Below, piece by piece: positions 53,367-61,939 of a stretch of DNA of 64,000 bases (positions are counted from its first letter, which is position 1; each line of letters begins with the position of its first letter). The position numbers were made by a program, and so were the translations under genes. Under the pieces are notes generated by a model. The model had not been told where the DNA came from and searched no databases. It worked only from the letters and a program-made list of their open reading frames with translations. Origin of the DNA: Streptococcus panodentis (GTDB lineage: Bacteria; Bacillota; Bacilli; Lactobacillales; Streptococcaceae); the NCBI RefSeq assembly GCF_017884005.1, contig NZ_QFAY01000002.1, forward strand, positions 62,001 to 126,000, read 5' to 3'.

Positions 53367-54417
53367 TTCTCAGGCTAGATATGCTATCGTGACGGTGACA
53401 GCTGTCGGCAAAGAGCTGGCCCTGACCCTGCGGGACAAGCTGGGCAAGGCAGTCCCCGTCTATACGACGCCTCGGCTGGCAGATGATCAGGTCAAGGCCA
53501 TTGAAGGCCGCGCAGTGGAGGCGATAGCCCAGCTTTTTCAGCAGGTAGATGTCCTCATTTGCATCATGGCGGCCGGAGCTGTGGTGCGGGCCATCGCTCC
53601 TGTCCTGCAGGACAAGACCAGTGACCCGGCCGTGATTGTCATGGATGAGAAAGCCACCCATGTCATCAGCCTCTTAAGCGGTCATCTGGGCGGCGCCAAT
53701 CAGGTGACGCGCGAAATCGCAGATTTGCTCGGTGCCAATCCCGTCATTACGACAGCAACGGATGTGCAGAATGTGACAGCGCTGGACAATCTGGCCCAAT
53801 CGGTCAATGGCTGGCGGCCGGATTTGAGGCCGCTCATCAAGCCCTTTAACAGCTATCTAGGCAGCGGCCGCACGGTCTATTTCTATCAGGAGAAGGACTG
53901 GGTCAGCGACCTTCGCGGTCTGACTCCTGTGGATGAGGAAGAGCTGGCGGCTGTTCTCAAGGGAAGGGAGCCGCTGATTCTGCTGACAGCTGATAAAAAA
54001 GCTATTCAAAGAGAAAATCTGGCAGTCATCTATCCTCGGCCCTATGTCTTGGGCGTTGGGGCTCGAAAAGATGTGGCACCGGCTGTCTTTCGTGCAGGCT
54101 TTGAGGACTTCTGTTTGCAGCAGGGGATTTCGGCTAATGAGATTGCCAAAATCGTCAGTATTGATGTCAAGAAGGATGAAGCAGCCATTGTGGCCTTGGC
54201 TCAGGAATTGGGCTGTCCCTTTGAGACCTTCAGCAAGGAAGAGCTGGCTGCCGTAGCAGACCGCTATCCTCAGTCTGCCTTTGTCAAACAGGCAGTCGGA
54301 GTCGGCAGTGTCGCCTTGGCCAGCGCAGATCTGGCCAGTCAGGGTCAGGTCCTGACCGAGCGCTTTGCCAAAAACGGCTGTACCTATGCGCTTGCAAAAG
54401 CGGTAATAAAAAAGTAA
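53356..54417 (+). CDS. cbiG: Cobalt-precorrin-5A hydrolase (CbiG)
   Basis: This 353-aa enzyme opens the delta-lactone and releases acetaldehyde from cobalt-precorrin-5A. Motifs are [18 protein letters not shown] and [20 protein letters not shown] in the N-terminal half. The C-terminal CbiG domain has [10 protein letters not shown] and [15 protein letters not shown]. The Met at 53356 is preferred to the frame opening at 53272, which lies within cbiF. A 71-bp gap follows before cbiH. Confidence 0.94.
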   Translation: MPSDSQARYAIVTVTAVGKELALTLRDKLGKAVPVYTTPRLADDQVKAIEGRAVEAIAQLFQQVDVLICIMAAGAVVRAIAPVLQDKTSDPAVIVMDEKATHVISLLSGHLGGANQVTREIADLLGANPVITTATDVQNVTALDNLAQSVNGWRPDLRPLIKPFNSYLGSGRTVYFYQEKDWVSDLRGLTPVDEEELAAVLKGREPLILLTADKKAIQRENLAVIYPRPYVLGVGARKDVAPAVFRAGFEDFCLQQGISANEIAKIVSIDVKKDEAAIVALAQELGCPFETFSKEELAAVADRYPQSAFVKQAVGVGSVALASADLASQGQVLTERFAKNGCTYALAKAVIKK

Positions 54418-54488
54418 ATCAAAAAAGAGCAGGCGGTCTGATGGACCAACTGCCATTATAGAATCTTATCATATAAGGAGAAATATAT

Positions 54489-55214
54489 ATGCTATACGTT
54501 ATCGGATTAGGCCCAGGTAAGGAAGAATTGATGTCGCAGGAAGCGCTGGCTGCTTTAGCCGACTGTGAGATTATTGTCGGCTACTCGACCTATATGCGAC
54601 TGATTCGCGATTTGGTCAAGGACAAGGAGCACGTAGCGACAGGGATGCGCCAGGAGATTGACCGCTGCCAAAAGGCCATCGACTTGGCTAGGGAAACGGG
54701 CAAAAATGTCGGAGTCGTCTCCAGCGGAGATGCCGGTGTCTATGGAATGGCAGGCTTGATCTTGGAGCTGCTGGGCGATGCTAGTGATGTAGAAGTTAAG
54801 GTGGTTCCAGGTATTACAGCCAGTCTGGGTGCCGCTGCAGCTATGGGAGCTCCTCTCATGAATGATTTCTGCCATATCAGCCTGAGCGACTTGATGACAC
54901 CTTGGGACATGATTGAGAAGCGTCTGCATGCGGCCGCTCAAGGGGACTTTGTCGTCTGCCTTTACAATCCTCGGAGCAAGGGCCGTCCAGACCATCTGGC
55001 CAAGGCGCTCGCTATCATGTCTGAGTACAAGTCAGCCGATACCATTGTCGGTATCGGAAAAGACATTGGCCGCAAGGATGAGGAAATCATCCTGACCACC
55101 ATCAAGGACTTGGATGAGACTTTGGTAGATATGACCACCATCGTCATCGTTGGCAATAAAGAAACTTATATCAAAAACGGCCGCATGATTACACCTCGAG
55201 GGTATACTGTATGA
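54489..55214 (+). CDS. cbiH: Cobalt-precorrin-3 C17-methyltransferase (CbiH)
   Basis: This 241-aa methylase contracts the ring while methylating C17. The N-terminal GLGPGKEELMSQEAL and the VSSGDAGVYGMAG segment are characteristic, as is YNPRSKGRPDHLAKA. AAGGAG lies upstream. The stop overlaps the cbiJ start codons. Confidence 0.95.
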   Translation: MLYVIGLGPGKEELMSQEALAALADCEIIVGYSTYMRLIRDLVKDKEHVATGMRQEIDRCQKAIDLARETGKNVGVVSSGDAGVYGMAGLILELLGDASDVEVKVVPGITASLGAAAAMGAPLMNDFCHISLSDLMTPWDMIEKRLHAAAQGDFVVCLYNPRSKGRPDHLAKALAIMSEYKSADTIVGIGKDIGRKDEEIILTTIKDLDETLVDMTTIVIVGNKETYIKNGRMITPRGYTV

Positions 55215-55960
55215 TGAAATTACTGCTGGGAGGCACATCCGACAGCACTGCTATTTTAGAACTGCTGGATCGCAAGAAAATTGATGTAACCAGCTCTGTT
55301 GTCACAGACTACGGCCGGCACTTGGCTTCTCAGTTTGGCCAGCCGGTCATTCAGGGCCGGCTGACTGCTGAGGATATGGCGGCTTTCATCAAAGAGCATG
55401 ATGTAGACGAGATTATTGATGCCACCCATCCTTTTGCGGACATTGTTTCCAAGGAAGCCATTCGGGCGGCAGAGTTGGCTGGTGTGTCTTACCTGCGCTT
55501 TGAGCGGCAGGCGACGCTGGATTTGAGCGGAGCCATCGTAGTGCATTCGACCCAGGAAGCCATCGCAGAGATCGCCAAGCGTGGCTACCAGACGGTCTAT
55601 CTGGGGACCGGCAGCAAGACCCTGCCGCTCTTTGTGGAAGGCTTACCGGGCCGGCGGATTGTCGTCCGCGTGCTGCCGACGTCAGAGGTGCTCTTGGCCT
55701 GTGAGCAGCTGGGGCTGGTCGCAGACCAGATTGATGCGATCAAGGCTCCTTTTTCCAAGGAGTGCAATAAAGAGCTGCTGCTGCGCTCGGGAGCAGATGT
55801 CTTTGTCTCCAAGGAGAGCGGCACGGTCGGCGGGATTCGTGAAAAGATTGATGGCTGCCAGGAGCTGGGGATAGACTGCATTATCATCTCCCGGCCAATG
55901 GTGGCCTATCCGCAGATGGTTTCAAGCTTGGAAGAGCTGGAGGCTTATCTGACAAAATAG
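55211..55960 (+). CDS. cbiJ: Cobalt-precorrin-6A reductase (CbiJ)
   Basis: This 249-aa NAD(P)H-dependent reductase reduces the C18-C19 double bond. The N-terminal LLLGGTSDSTAIL and the IIDATHPFADIVSKEAIRAA motif identify the family. Two adjacent ATG codons (55211, 55214) overlap the cbiH stop and either may be used. It is followed by a BOX element, the longest interruption in the operon. Confidence 0.94.
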   Translation: MMKLLLGGTSDSTAILELLDRKKIDVTSSVVTDYGRHLASQFGQPVIQGRLTAEDMAAFIKEHDVDEIIDATHPFADIVSKEAIRAAELAGVSYLRFERQATLDLSGAIVVHSTQEAIAEIAKRGYQTVYLGTGSKTLPLFVEGLPGRRIVVRVLPTSEVLLACEQLGLVADQIDAIKAPFSKECNKELLLRSGADVFVSKESGTVGGIREKIDGCQELGIDCIIISRPMVAYPQMVSSLEELEAYLTK

Positions 55961-55966
55961 CTAATG

Positions 55967-56164
55967 CTCTTCGAAAATCTCTTCAAACTGTGCCAGTATA
56001 GCCTAAGGCTAGCTCCGACATGGGCTGCATTGAAACGATTCTTTTCATGCGACTGGATTTGTGCAGGAGTTTGAGAAAGTCCTCTAGGATTTCTCGTAAC
56101 AGGATGCGCAGCTAGCTTCCATCATGTCTGCTCTGTCTAGTTTGCTATTTGATTTTCATTGAGT
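55967..56164 (-). repeat. BOX element inside the cobalamin operon
   Basis: Read on the minus strand, the 198-bp element opens with ACTCAATGAAAATCAAAT (boxA) and closes with TTTGAAGAGATTTTCGAAGA (boxC). These are near-exact matches to the BOX ends I remember from S. pneumoniae. Its middle has boxB-like units. It lies between cbiJ and cobA-hemD and will be transcribed with them. Confidence 0.75.
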
Positions 56165-56182
56165 CAAACAAAAGGAGAAAAA

Positions 56183-57622
56183 ATGTCCGGTTTAGTAACG
56201 TTATTGGGCGCAGGTCCGGGTGATGCGGAGCTGCTGACCCTCAAAGGCAAGCGTCGGCTCCAGGAGGCAGATGTGCTGGTCTTTGACCGCTTGATTAACC
56301 AAGAGCTCTTTCAGCATATAAAGGCTGACTGCGAGAAGATAGATGTTGGTAAAAAGCCCGGCCAGCCCTGTATCCGACAGGAAGCTATCGAGGAAATTCT
56401 CATCGAAAAAGCCCGTCAGGGCAAGCGGGTAGTCCGCCTCAAGAGCGGCGATCCCTATATCTTTGGCCGAGGCGGAGAAGAAGGAGTTCGCTTGGCGGAA
56501 GCCGGCGTGGACTTTGAGGTGGTGCCGGGCATTACCTCGGCTGTGGCTGGTCTGACCTATGCTGGGATTCCTATGACCTATCGGGACGTGGCGACCAGTT
56601 TTCATGTCTTTACCGCCCATCTCAAGGATGAGACAGAGAGGCTCAACTGGGAAGCGATTGCCCAGCTCAAGGGGACCCTGGTCTTTCTCATGGGCATGAA
56701 AAATCTGCGCTCCATCGTGCAGGAGCTGACAGCCAGAGGGTATGATGAGAGCAAGCCTGCCGCTGTCATTGAGTGGGGAACCCATCCCCAGCAGCGCTCG
56801 GTAGACGGGACCTTGGCCAGCATCGCAGACCTAGCAGAAGCGGCCGCCTTTCAGGCGCCCAGTGTCATCGTGGTCGGGGAAGTCGTTGCCTTTCGCCAGC
56901 AGCTGAATTTCCATGAGCAGCGGCCGCTCTTCGGCCGGAATATCCTCATCCAGCAGTCAGACACAGGAAAGCTCCCTCGCCTGCTCAAGGATGCTGGAGC
57001 TGCGCTGACCACCTTCCCTGCCCGGACCCGAGTGGAGGAATTGGTCCTGCCGCTGCCGGACTTGGAGAGGGCAGACGGTCTGGTCTTTGCTGATATGCAG
57101 AGCTGGCCGCTCTTTCTGAAAGCCCTGCGCAGCCAAGGCAGAGACTTGCGCAGCTTGTCTCACATCCGCTTTGCGGCTATCGGCCGCCACACGGCCAAGT
57201 CTATCGAAGCGAGCGGCGTCTTGCTGGATCGGATGACAGCCCAGCAGTCGGATGCAGCCTTTGCGGCCGCTCTTGAAAAAGAAGGCGGCAGCTGGTATAT
57301 CCTGACGGCTGAGCATAAGCAGGCGAGTCTGGAAGAGCTTTATTCCCTGCCGGTCATAGCCAGTCACAGATTGGCCTTTGACAGCCCGATAGAGAGGGAC
57401 AAATGGCCGGAGATCGAGGCGGTTTGCCTGCCCAACTCTGCCGCGGCCATGAACTTTGTAGCAGCCAGCCAGGCAGCAGGCTATGACTGGAAAGAACAGC
57501 CCCTCGTCGTCATGGGAGCCAGCACACGAGCGGTACTGGATGCAGCAGGCTTTGACAGGATTGTGGAGACGGATGAAGCCACCATTGCCTCTATCATCGA
57601 CAAATGCCGGGAAATTCTCTGA
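56183..57622 (+). CDS. cobA-hemD: Uroporphyrinogen-III C-methyltransferase / uroporphyrinogen-III synthase fusion
   Basis: This 479-aa two-domain protein combines a SUMT domain (residues 1-245) with a HemD domain (about 250-479). SUMT motifs are LGAGPGDAELLTLKGKRRLQ, RLKSGDPYIFGRGGEE and VPGITSAVAGLTYAGIP. HemD features are FPARTRVEELVLPL, AAIGRHTAKSIEASGV and a C-terminal NSAAAMNF. It makes uroporphyrinogen III and methylates it to precorrin-2. The start at 56183 follows AAAGGAG; the frame opening at 56159 lies in the BOX end. Confidence 0.93.
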   Translation: MSGLVTLLGAGPGDAELLTLKGKRRLQEADVLVFDRLINQELFQHIKADCEKIDVGKKPGQPCIRQEAIEEILIEKARQGKRVVRLKSGDPYIFGRGGEEGVRLAEAGVDFEVVPGITSAVAGLTYAGIPMTYRDVATSFHVFTAHLKDETERLNWEAIAQLKGTLVFLMGMKNLRSIVQELTARGYDESKPAAVIEWGTHPQQRSVDGTLASIADLAEAAAFQAPSVIVVGEVVAFRQQLNFHEQRPLFGRNILIQQSDTGKLPRLLKDAGAALTTFPARTRVEELVLPLPDLERADGLVFADMQSWPLFLKALRSQGRDLRSLSHIRFAAIGRHTAKSIEASGVLLDRMTAQQSDAAFAAALEKEGGSWYILTAEHKQASLEELYSLPVIASHRLAFDSPIERDKWPEIEAVCLPNSAAAMNFVAASQAAGYDWKEQPLVVMGASTRAVLDAAGFDRIVETDEATIASIIDKCREIL

Positions 57623-57635
57623 AAGGATGCAGGTC

Positions 57636-58403
57636 ATGAGTAAAGCTATAGTAGTTGTCAGTTTCGGAACGACCTATCCAGAAACCAGACGCAAAACCAT
57701 CGAGGCCTGTGAGCAGGCCATTCAGCAGCGATTTTCAGACTATCCGGTCTACCGAGCCTTCACTTCGAATGTCGTCAGACGGCGGATCAAGCAGCAGGAG
57801 GGACTGGACATTCCGACAGTCAGAGCAGTCTTGGAGCAGCTCGCAGAGCAGGGGACAGAAGAGGTCTATCTCCAGCCGCTCCACGTTATTCTGGGCAGTG
57901 AGTACGAAAAGATCCTAGCGCAGGCCAGCGATTTTCAGGACGCCTTTAAGAAGCTGGTCGTGTCTAAGCCTCTGCTGCACAGTCAGGAGGATTATGAGGC
58001 TGTCGGCTCTATCCTGCTGGACCGCTATGGGCAGCTGCCGTCAGATGCAGCAACGGTTCTGATGGGCCACGGCAGCCAGCATTATGCTTTTACAGCCTAT
58101 GCGGCCTTGGACCACATGATGCGGGCCAGTCCGGTCTATGTCGGCTGTGTGGAGAGCTACCCTCCGGTGGAGCTGATCGAGCAGGCGCTGAGAGAGCGGG
58201 GCATCCGGGAGGTGCATCTGGCTCCTTTCATGCTGGTAGCAGGCGACCATGCGACCAATGACATGAGCTCAGACGAGGAAGGTTCTTGGTACCGCTTCTT
58301 TAAGGAACAGGGCTATGAGGTCAATGCTCATCTGATTGGCCTGGGCGAATACCCTGAGATTCAGCAGCTCTACATTCAGCATTTAGAAGAAATCATCGAA
58401 TAG
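57636..58403 (+). CDS. cbiK: Sirohydrochlorin cobaltochelatase (CbiK)
   Basis: This 255-aa enzyme inserts Co2+ into sirohydrochlorin, committing it to the cobalt-early pathway. Metal-binding and catalytic residues can be placed: His145 (LMGHGSQHYAF), Glu173 (GCVESYPPVE) and His205 (VAGDHATNDM). These agree with the His-Glu-His set of Salmonella CbiK. The Met at 57636 (MSKAIVVVSFGTTYPETR) is chosen over the frame opening inside hemD. No signal peptide is present, so it is cytoplasmic. Confidence 0.95.
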   Translation: MSKAIVVVSFGTTYPETRRKTIEACEQAIQQRFSDYPVYRAFTSNVVRRRIKQQEGLDIPTVRAVLEQLAEQGTEEVYLQPLHVILGSEYEKILAQASDFQDAFKKLVVSKPLLHSQEDYEAVGSILLDRYGQLPSDAATVLMGHGSQHYAFTAYAALDHMMRASPVYVGCVESYPPVELIEQALRERGIREVHLAPFMLVAGDHATNDMSSDEEGSWYRFFKEQGYEVNAHLIGLGEYPEIQQLYIQHLEEIIE

Positions 58404-58412
58404 GAGGAAGGA

Positions 58413-59114
58413 ATGGCAAAATTTTACGGAATTGGTGTGGGACCAGGCGATAGCGAGCTGGTCACTGTCAAGGCCAGTCGGCTTTTGGAAAATCTAGATA
58501 TTCTCTATACACCTGAGGCAAAGAAGGGGAGCAAGAGCTTTGCATTAGGTATCGCAGAGCCTTACCTGAAGGAGCAGCTGGAAATCAAGCAGCGGCATTT
58601 CCCTATGGTTCGTTCCAATTCGGCCAAAGAAGCCCAATGGCAGGCCATCTCTGCTGAAATCGCAGCAGATGTCCGGTCTGGCAAGAATGTGGGCTTTATC
58701 ACACTGGGAGATCCCATGGTCTACAGCACTTACAGTTATTTGCTGGCCCTGCTGGAAAAGGACATTGACTGTCAGACCATTCCCGGTATCACCTCCTTCT
58801 CAAGTATGGCTTCTGAGCTGGGTCAGCCGCTGACCATGGATGAGGAGTCTCTGGCAGTCCTGCCGGCTACGGCTCCTGCTGACAAGATTGAGGCGGCGCT
58901 TGAGCTGCATGACTCGATTGTGCTGATGAAGGTGGCCAATCATCTGGATACAGTCCTGCCTCTGCTGGAAAAACTTGGCCTCTTACAGCAGACGTTCATG
59001 GTTAGCCATTCGTCGACTGACAAGCAACAAACTCTGCTGGGCCTAGCAGGAATCACGCCAGAAACCAAGCTGCCTTATTTTACTACTTTCCTCGTTAAAA
59101 AGAAGATTTTTTAA
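58413..59114 (+). CDS. cbiL: Cobalt-factor II C20-methyltransferase (CbiL)
   Basis: This 233-aa methylase acts right after cobalt insertion. It has GIGVGPGDSELVTVKASRLL at the start, then LGDPMVYSTYSYLL and PGITSFSSMASELGQPL. GGAGGAA precedes the start. It is followed by the cobalt uptake genes after 70 bp. Confidence 0.94.
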   Translation: MAKFYGIGVGPGDSELVTVKASRLLENLDILYTPEAKKGSKSFALGIAEPYLKEQLEIKQRHFPMVRSNSAKEAQWQAISAEIAADVRSGKNVGFITLGDPMVYSTYSYLLALLEKDIDCQTIPGITSFSSMASELGQPLTMDEESLAVLPATAPADKIEAALELHDSIVLMKVANHLDTVLPLLEKLGLLQQTFMVSHSSTDKQQTLLGLAGITPETKLPYFTTFLVKKKIF

Positions 59115-59184
59115 GATCAGAGCCTATGTTTAAGAGGCTGTCCCGCCGCCTTAAGACATCAGGTTCTTAGTAAAGGAAATAAAC

Positions 59185-59919
59185 ATGAAACTATTGAAAA
59201 ATAAAAAAGTAACTTTTGTTGCCTTGCTGGCTGTTTTGGCGCTGCTGAGTACTCAGTCTGTGTCAGCTATGCATATCATGGAAGGCTATCTTCCGCTCTT
59301 TTGGTGTATCTTTTGGTTCGTCGTTTTCCTGCCTTTCTTTGTAGCAGGCTTGCTGCGTATCAAGAAAATCGTCGCAGAGGATCCCAACTCTAAGACCATG
59401 CTGGCCTTGTCCGGAGCCTTTATCTTTATCCTGTCTTCGCTGAAGATTCCTTCTGTTACAGGATCTAGCTCGCATCCGACAGGGGTTGGTCTGGGGACGG
59501 CCATGTTTGGCCCGTCTGTCATCAGTGTTTTGGGAACTATCTGCCTGCTTTTTCAAGCCCTCCTCTTGGCGCATGGCGGCTTGACGACTCTGGGTGCCAA
59601 TGCCTTCTCCATGGCGGTGGTTGGTCCGTTTGTGGGGTATTTCGTCTACAAGTTTGCTAAATCCATCAAGCTGTCTACTGCAGTCTCTATCTTTATCTGT
59701 GCTGTGATAGCCGACTTGGCGACTTATGCGACAACTTCCATCCAGCTCGGTTTGGTCTTCCCAGATGCCAACAGCGGCTTTGTCGGTTCTGCAATGAAGT
59801 TCATGGGTGTCTTCTTGATGACTCAAATTCCGATTGCCATCGTAGAAGGGCTGCTGACAGTCGTCCTCTATAACTTAATCTCAGAAAATATCAAAGAAAG
59901 AGTAGGTCTGTTCAAATGA
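59185..59919 (+). CDS. cbiM: Cobalt ECF transporter S component (CbiM)
   Basis: This 244-aa protein has a cleavable signal sequence (residues 1-28, ending VSA). The mature protein begins Met-His (MHIMEGYLP); this N-terminal His is a known metal ligand in CbiM/NikM. Six or more membrane segments follow, with [17 protein letters not shown] as the family hallmark. It binds and imports Co2+ with CbiN, CbiQ and CbiO. It overlaps cbiN by four bases. Confidence 0.96.
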   Translation: MKLLKNKKVTFVALLAVLALLSTQSVSAMHIMEGYLPLFWCIFWFVVFLPFFVAGLLRIKKIVAEDPNSKTMLALSGAFIFILSSLKIPSVTGSSSHPTGVGLGTAMFGPSVISVLGTICLLFQALLLAHGGLTTLGANAFSMAVVGPFVGYFVYKFAKSIKLSTAVSIFICAVIADLATYATTSIQLGLVFPDANSGFVGSAMKFMGVFLMTQIPIAIVEGLLTVVLYNLISENIKERVGLFK

Positions 59920-60227
59920 AAAAATATAAGAATATCATCTTGATCTTGGCTGCAGTAGCCATCACGCTTGCTGCCTTTGTCTTTGCCCCTAAGGGTGTCG
60001 AATACAGCGGAACGGATGATGCGGCCGAGCAGGCTATCAGCTCAATCCAAAAAGACTACGAGCCTTGGTTCTCGCCTATTTTTGAGCCGGCAGGACCCGA
60101 GGTCGAAAGCCTGCTCTTCACCCTGCAAGGCAGTATCGGAGCAGGCATCATCTTCTATGTCATCGGCTATTATAAGGGCAAAAAGCAAGGGCAGCAAAAG
60201 GAAATTTCTGAGCAGAGTGAGCATTAG
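59916..60227 (+). CDS. cbiN: Cobalt transporter accessory subunit (CbiN)
   Basis: This 103-aa protein has two membrane segments (residues 7-22 and about 72-88) flanking an extracytoplasmic loop ([20 protein letters not shown]). It associates with CbiM and is needed for metal loading. The ATGA overlap with cbiM implies coupling. A strong hairpin follows directly after the stop codon. Confidence 0.93.
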   Translation: MKKYKNIILILAAVAITLAAFVFAPKGVEYSGTDDAAEQAISSIQKDYEPWFSPIFEPAGPEVESLLFTLQGSIGAGIIFYVIGYYKGKKQGQQKEISEQSEH

Positions 60228-60265
60228 TATTCATGAGGCCTGTCCATATTCAGGCCTCATGAATA
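60228..60265 (+). promoter_or_regulatory. Perfect 15-bp hairpin between cbiN and cbiQ
   Basis: TATTCATGAGGCCTG (60228-60242) and its exact complement (60251-60265) enclose eight bases. It begins right after the cbiN stop. No U tract follows, so it is not a classical terminator. It may protect or define an mRNA end, or lower cbiQ expression. Confidence 0.65.
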
Positions 60266-60270
60266 GAGAA

Positions 60271-60340
60271 GCAAGATTTCCGATCATCGGAGCAGCCTGA
60301 GTCTTGGGCTTGGTCCCAGACGAAGGAAAGCTGCTCTTGC
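60271..60340 (+). ncRNA. Candidate structured RNA upstream of cbiQ
   Basis: Nested pairings can be drawn by eye: GCAAG/CTTGC (60271-60275 with 60336-60340), CCGA/TCGG (60280-60290), AGCAGC/GCTGCT (60291-60296 with 60330-60335), and an apical TGGG/CCCA with GTC/GAC (60301-60321). A purine-rich internal loop GAAGGAA lies on the 3' side. Together they make a compact three-way junction 45 bases before the cbiQ start. It could be a regulatory or metal-sensing element, or chance. Confidence 0.35.
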
Positions 60341-60384
60341 ATAGAGAAGGGAATGAATACATAGTTAGAAAGGAGGGCCTCCTC

Positions 60385-61059
60385 TTGTTTGCGATTGATC
60401 AATACGCCTATCAAAACCGCTGGAAAGATCTGCCGGCTGGCTATAAATTGTTCATTTACCTGCTGCTGCTGGCTGTCAGTTTTTCTGGTGTCAGGGGACT
60501 ACAGCTGGCTCTCATCGCCTTGGTGGCACCTCTGACCTGCTATGTGGCTCGTCTGTCCTGGGGGCCTTATCTCAAGTGGTATCTGCATGCCAGTATCTTT
60601 ATTCTGATCAGCCTCCTGACCTTTGTCTTGACCTATCAGGATGCTCCGGACCAGCTCTTGCTGGCCTTGCCTTTAGGGCGGGGCTATCTGGGGATCAGCC
60701 AAGCTGCCGGCCAGCAGAGCGTTTTTATCCTCTTGCGCATCTATTCCTCCTTGGTGTCGACCTATTTCTTTGTCCTGACCGTGCCTTTTGCTCAGATGCT
60801 GCGGCTGTTTAAAATCCTGCACATCCCAAGGGTGCTGCTGGACTTGATTGTCCTGATGTACCGTTTCATTTTTCTGGTTTTCTATGAGTTTGTGACCATT
60901 CGGGATACTCTGGATTTGAAATTTTCTTTTTATAATAAGAGAAAGCAGCACCAGGCTTGGGGCAGACTGGCCAATACTCTCTTTTCCAAGCTGCTGGATG
61001 ACAACCAGAAATTAAATGAAGTGCTGGCTTTGAAATTCGATGCGGAGCACAGCGAGTAG
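60385..61059 (+). CDS. cbiQ: Cobalt ECF transporter T component (CbiQ)
   Basis: This 224-aa membrane coupling protein links CbiMN to the CbiO ATPase. The cytoplasmic coupling region reads FEFVTIRDTLD-like (YEFVTIRDTLDLKF). The frame is open from a TTG at 60304, but that segment overlaps the structured RNA and has no Shine-Dalgarno. The TTG at 60385 (FAIDQYAYQNRW) has AAGGAGG eight bases upstream and gives the usual length. The TTG start would lower translation. Confidence 0.85.
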   Translation: MFAIDQYAYQNRWKDLPAGYKLFIYLLLLAVSFSGVRGLQLALIALVAPLTCYVARLSWGPYLKWYLHASIFILISLLTFVLTYQDAPDQLLLALPLGRGYLGISQAAGQQSVFILLRIYSSLVSTYFFVLTVPFAQMLRLFKILHIPRVLLDLIVLMYRFIFLVFYEFVTIRDTLDLKFSFYNKRKQHQAWGRLANTLFSKLLDDNQKLNEVLALKFDAEHSE

Positions 61060-61070
61060 CACTCGGAGCA

Positions 61071-61100
61071 TTTACAAGAAGATTGTTTTTATATTATAAT
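61071..61100 (+). promoter_or_regulatory. Internal promoter before cbiO
   Basis: TTTACA (61071-61076) and TATAAT (61095-61100) are 18 bases apart in the 64-bp gap between cbiQ and cbiO. It could drive cbiO, cbiP and pduO independently of the regulated leader. Confidence 0.55.
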
Positions 61101-61123
61101 AGCAAGGTAGGTAGGAATCTCAG

Positions 61124-61939
61124 ATGTTACAAATGAAAAATATTTCCTTTTCGTATGATGAAAGGCAAACCCTGCATGATATTTCCATGGACTTTGCAGA
61201 AGGGCAGATTACCGGCATTCTTGGGGCTAATGGCTCGGGCAAGTCCACCATCATGAAACTCATGACCTGCCTGCTCAAGCCGCAGGAAGGAAGCCTTCTC
61301 TATGACGGTCAGCCTGTCAGCTATTCTAAGAAGGCCTTGTATCAGTATCGGCAGCATGTCAATATGGTCTTTCAGAATCCAGAGCAGCAGCTCTTTTATA
61401 CCATTGTGAAGGACGATATTGGCATGGCCTTGGAAAACTTAGGCTATGAAGAAGACCAAATTGCCAGCAGAGTATCAGCGGCTTTGGAGATGATGGACAT
61501 CTCCCATCTGCAGGACAGGCCGCTGCAGTATCTGAGCTACGGCCAGAAAAAGCGGGTGGCCATCGCAGGGATGCTGGCCCTGCAGCCCAAGTATCTGCTG
61601 CTGGATGAGCCCACGGCAGGACTGGATCCCAAAGGACGGGATCAGATGGCCCAGACCATGAAAAAGCTGGTTCAGGCCGGAACCAACATCATCGTATCCA
61701 GCCATGACATGGATCTGATGTATGACTGCTGTGACTATGCCTATCTGCTGCAGAAGGGGAATTTGATTGCGCAGGGCAGCAAGTTTGAGCTCTTTCAGCA
61801 GGGAGAGCTCTTGGCGGAAGCGGGCGTGTCTGTGCCTTGGATCGTCAAGCTCCATCAGACTATCCAGACGCCGCTGGCAGAAAATGAAGCTGCCTTCTTT
61901 GAGCAGCTAGGAGGAAGTGTAAGATGGTCAAATCACTGA
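61124..61939 (+). CDS. cbiO: Cobalt ECF transporter ATPase (CbiO)
   Basis: This 271-aa ATP-binding subunit has Walker A GANGSGKSTI near residue 37, Q-loop VFQNPEQQLF and signature YLSYGQKKRVAIAGML (LSYGQ instead of LSGGQ, common in CbiO). Walker B is LLLDEPTAGLD and the H-loop VSSHDM. It probably forms a homodimer. It overlaps cbiP by 16 bp. Confidence 0.94.
   Translation: MLQMKNISFSYDERQTLHDISMDFAEGQITGILGANGSGKSTIMKLMTCLLKPQEGSLLYDGQPVSYSKKALYQYRQHVNMVFQNPEQQLFYTIVKDDIGMALENLGYEEDQIASRVSAALEMMDISHLQDRPLQYLSYGQKKRVAIAGMLALQPKYLLLDEPTAGLDPKGRDQMAQTMKKLVQAGTNIIVSSHDMDLMYDCCDYAYLLQKGNLIAQGSKFELFQQGELLAEAGVSVPWIVKLHQTIQTPLAENEAAFFEQLGGSVRWSNH

Noticed and set aside
60304..60384. N-terminal extension of cbiQ from a TTG at 60304
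   Set aside because: There is no ribosome-binding site and the residues do not resemble CbiQ; a strong AAGGAGG precedes the TTG at 60385.
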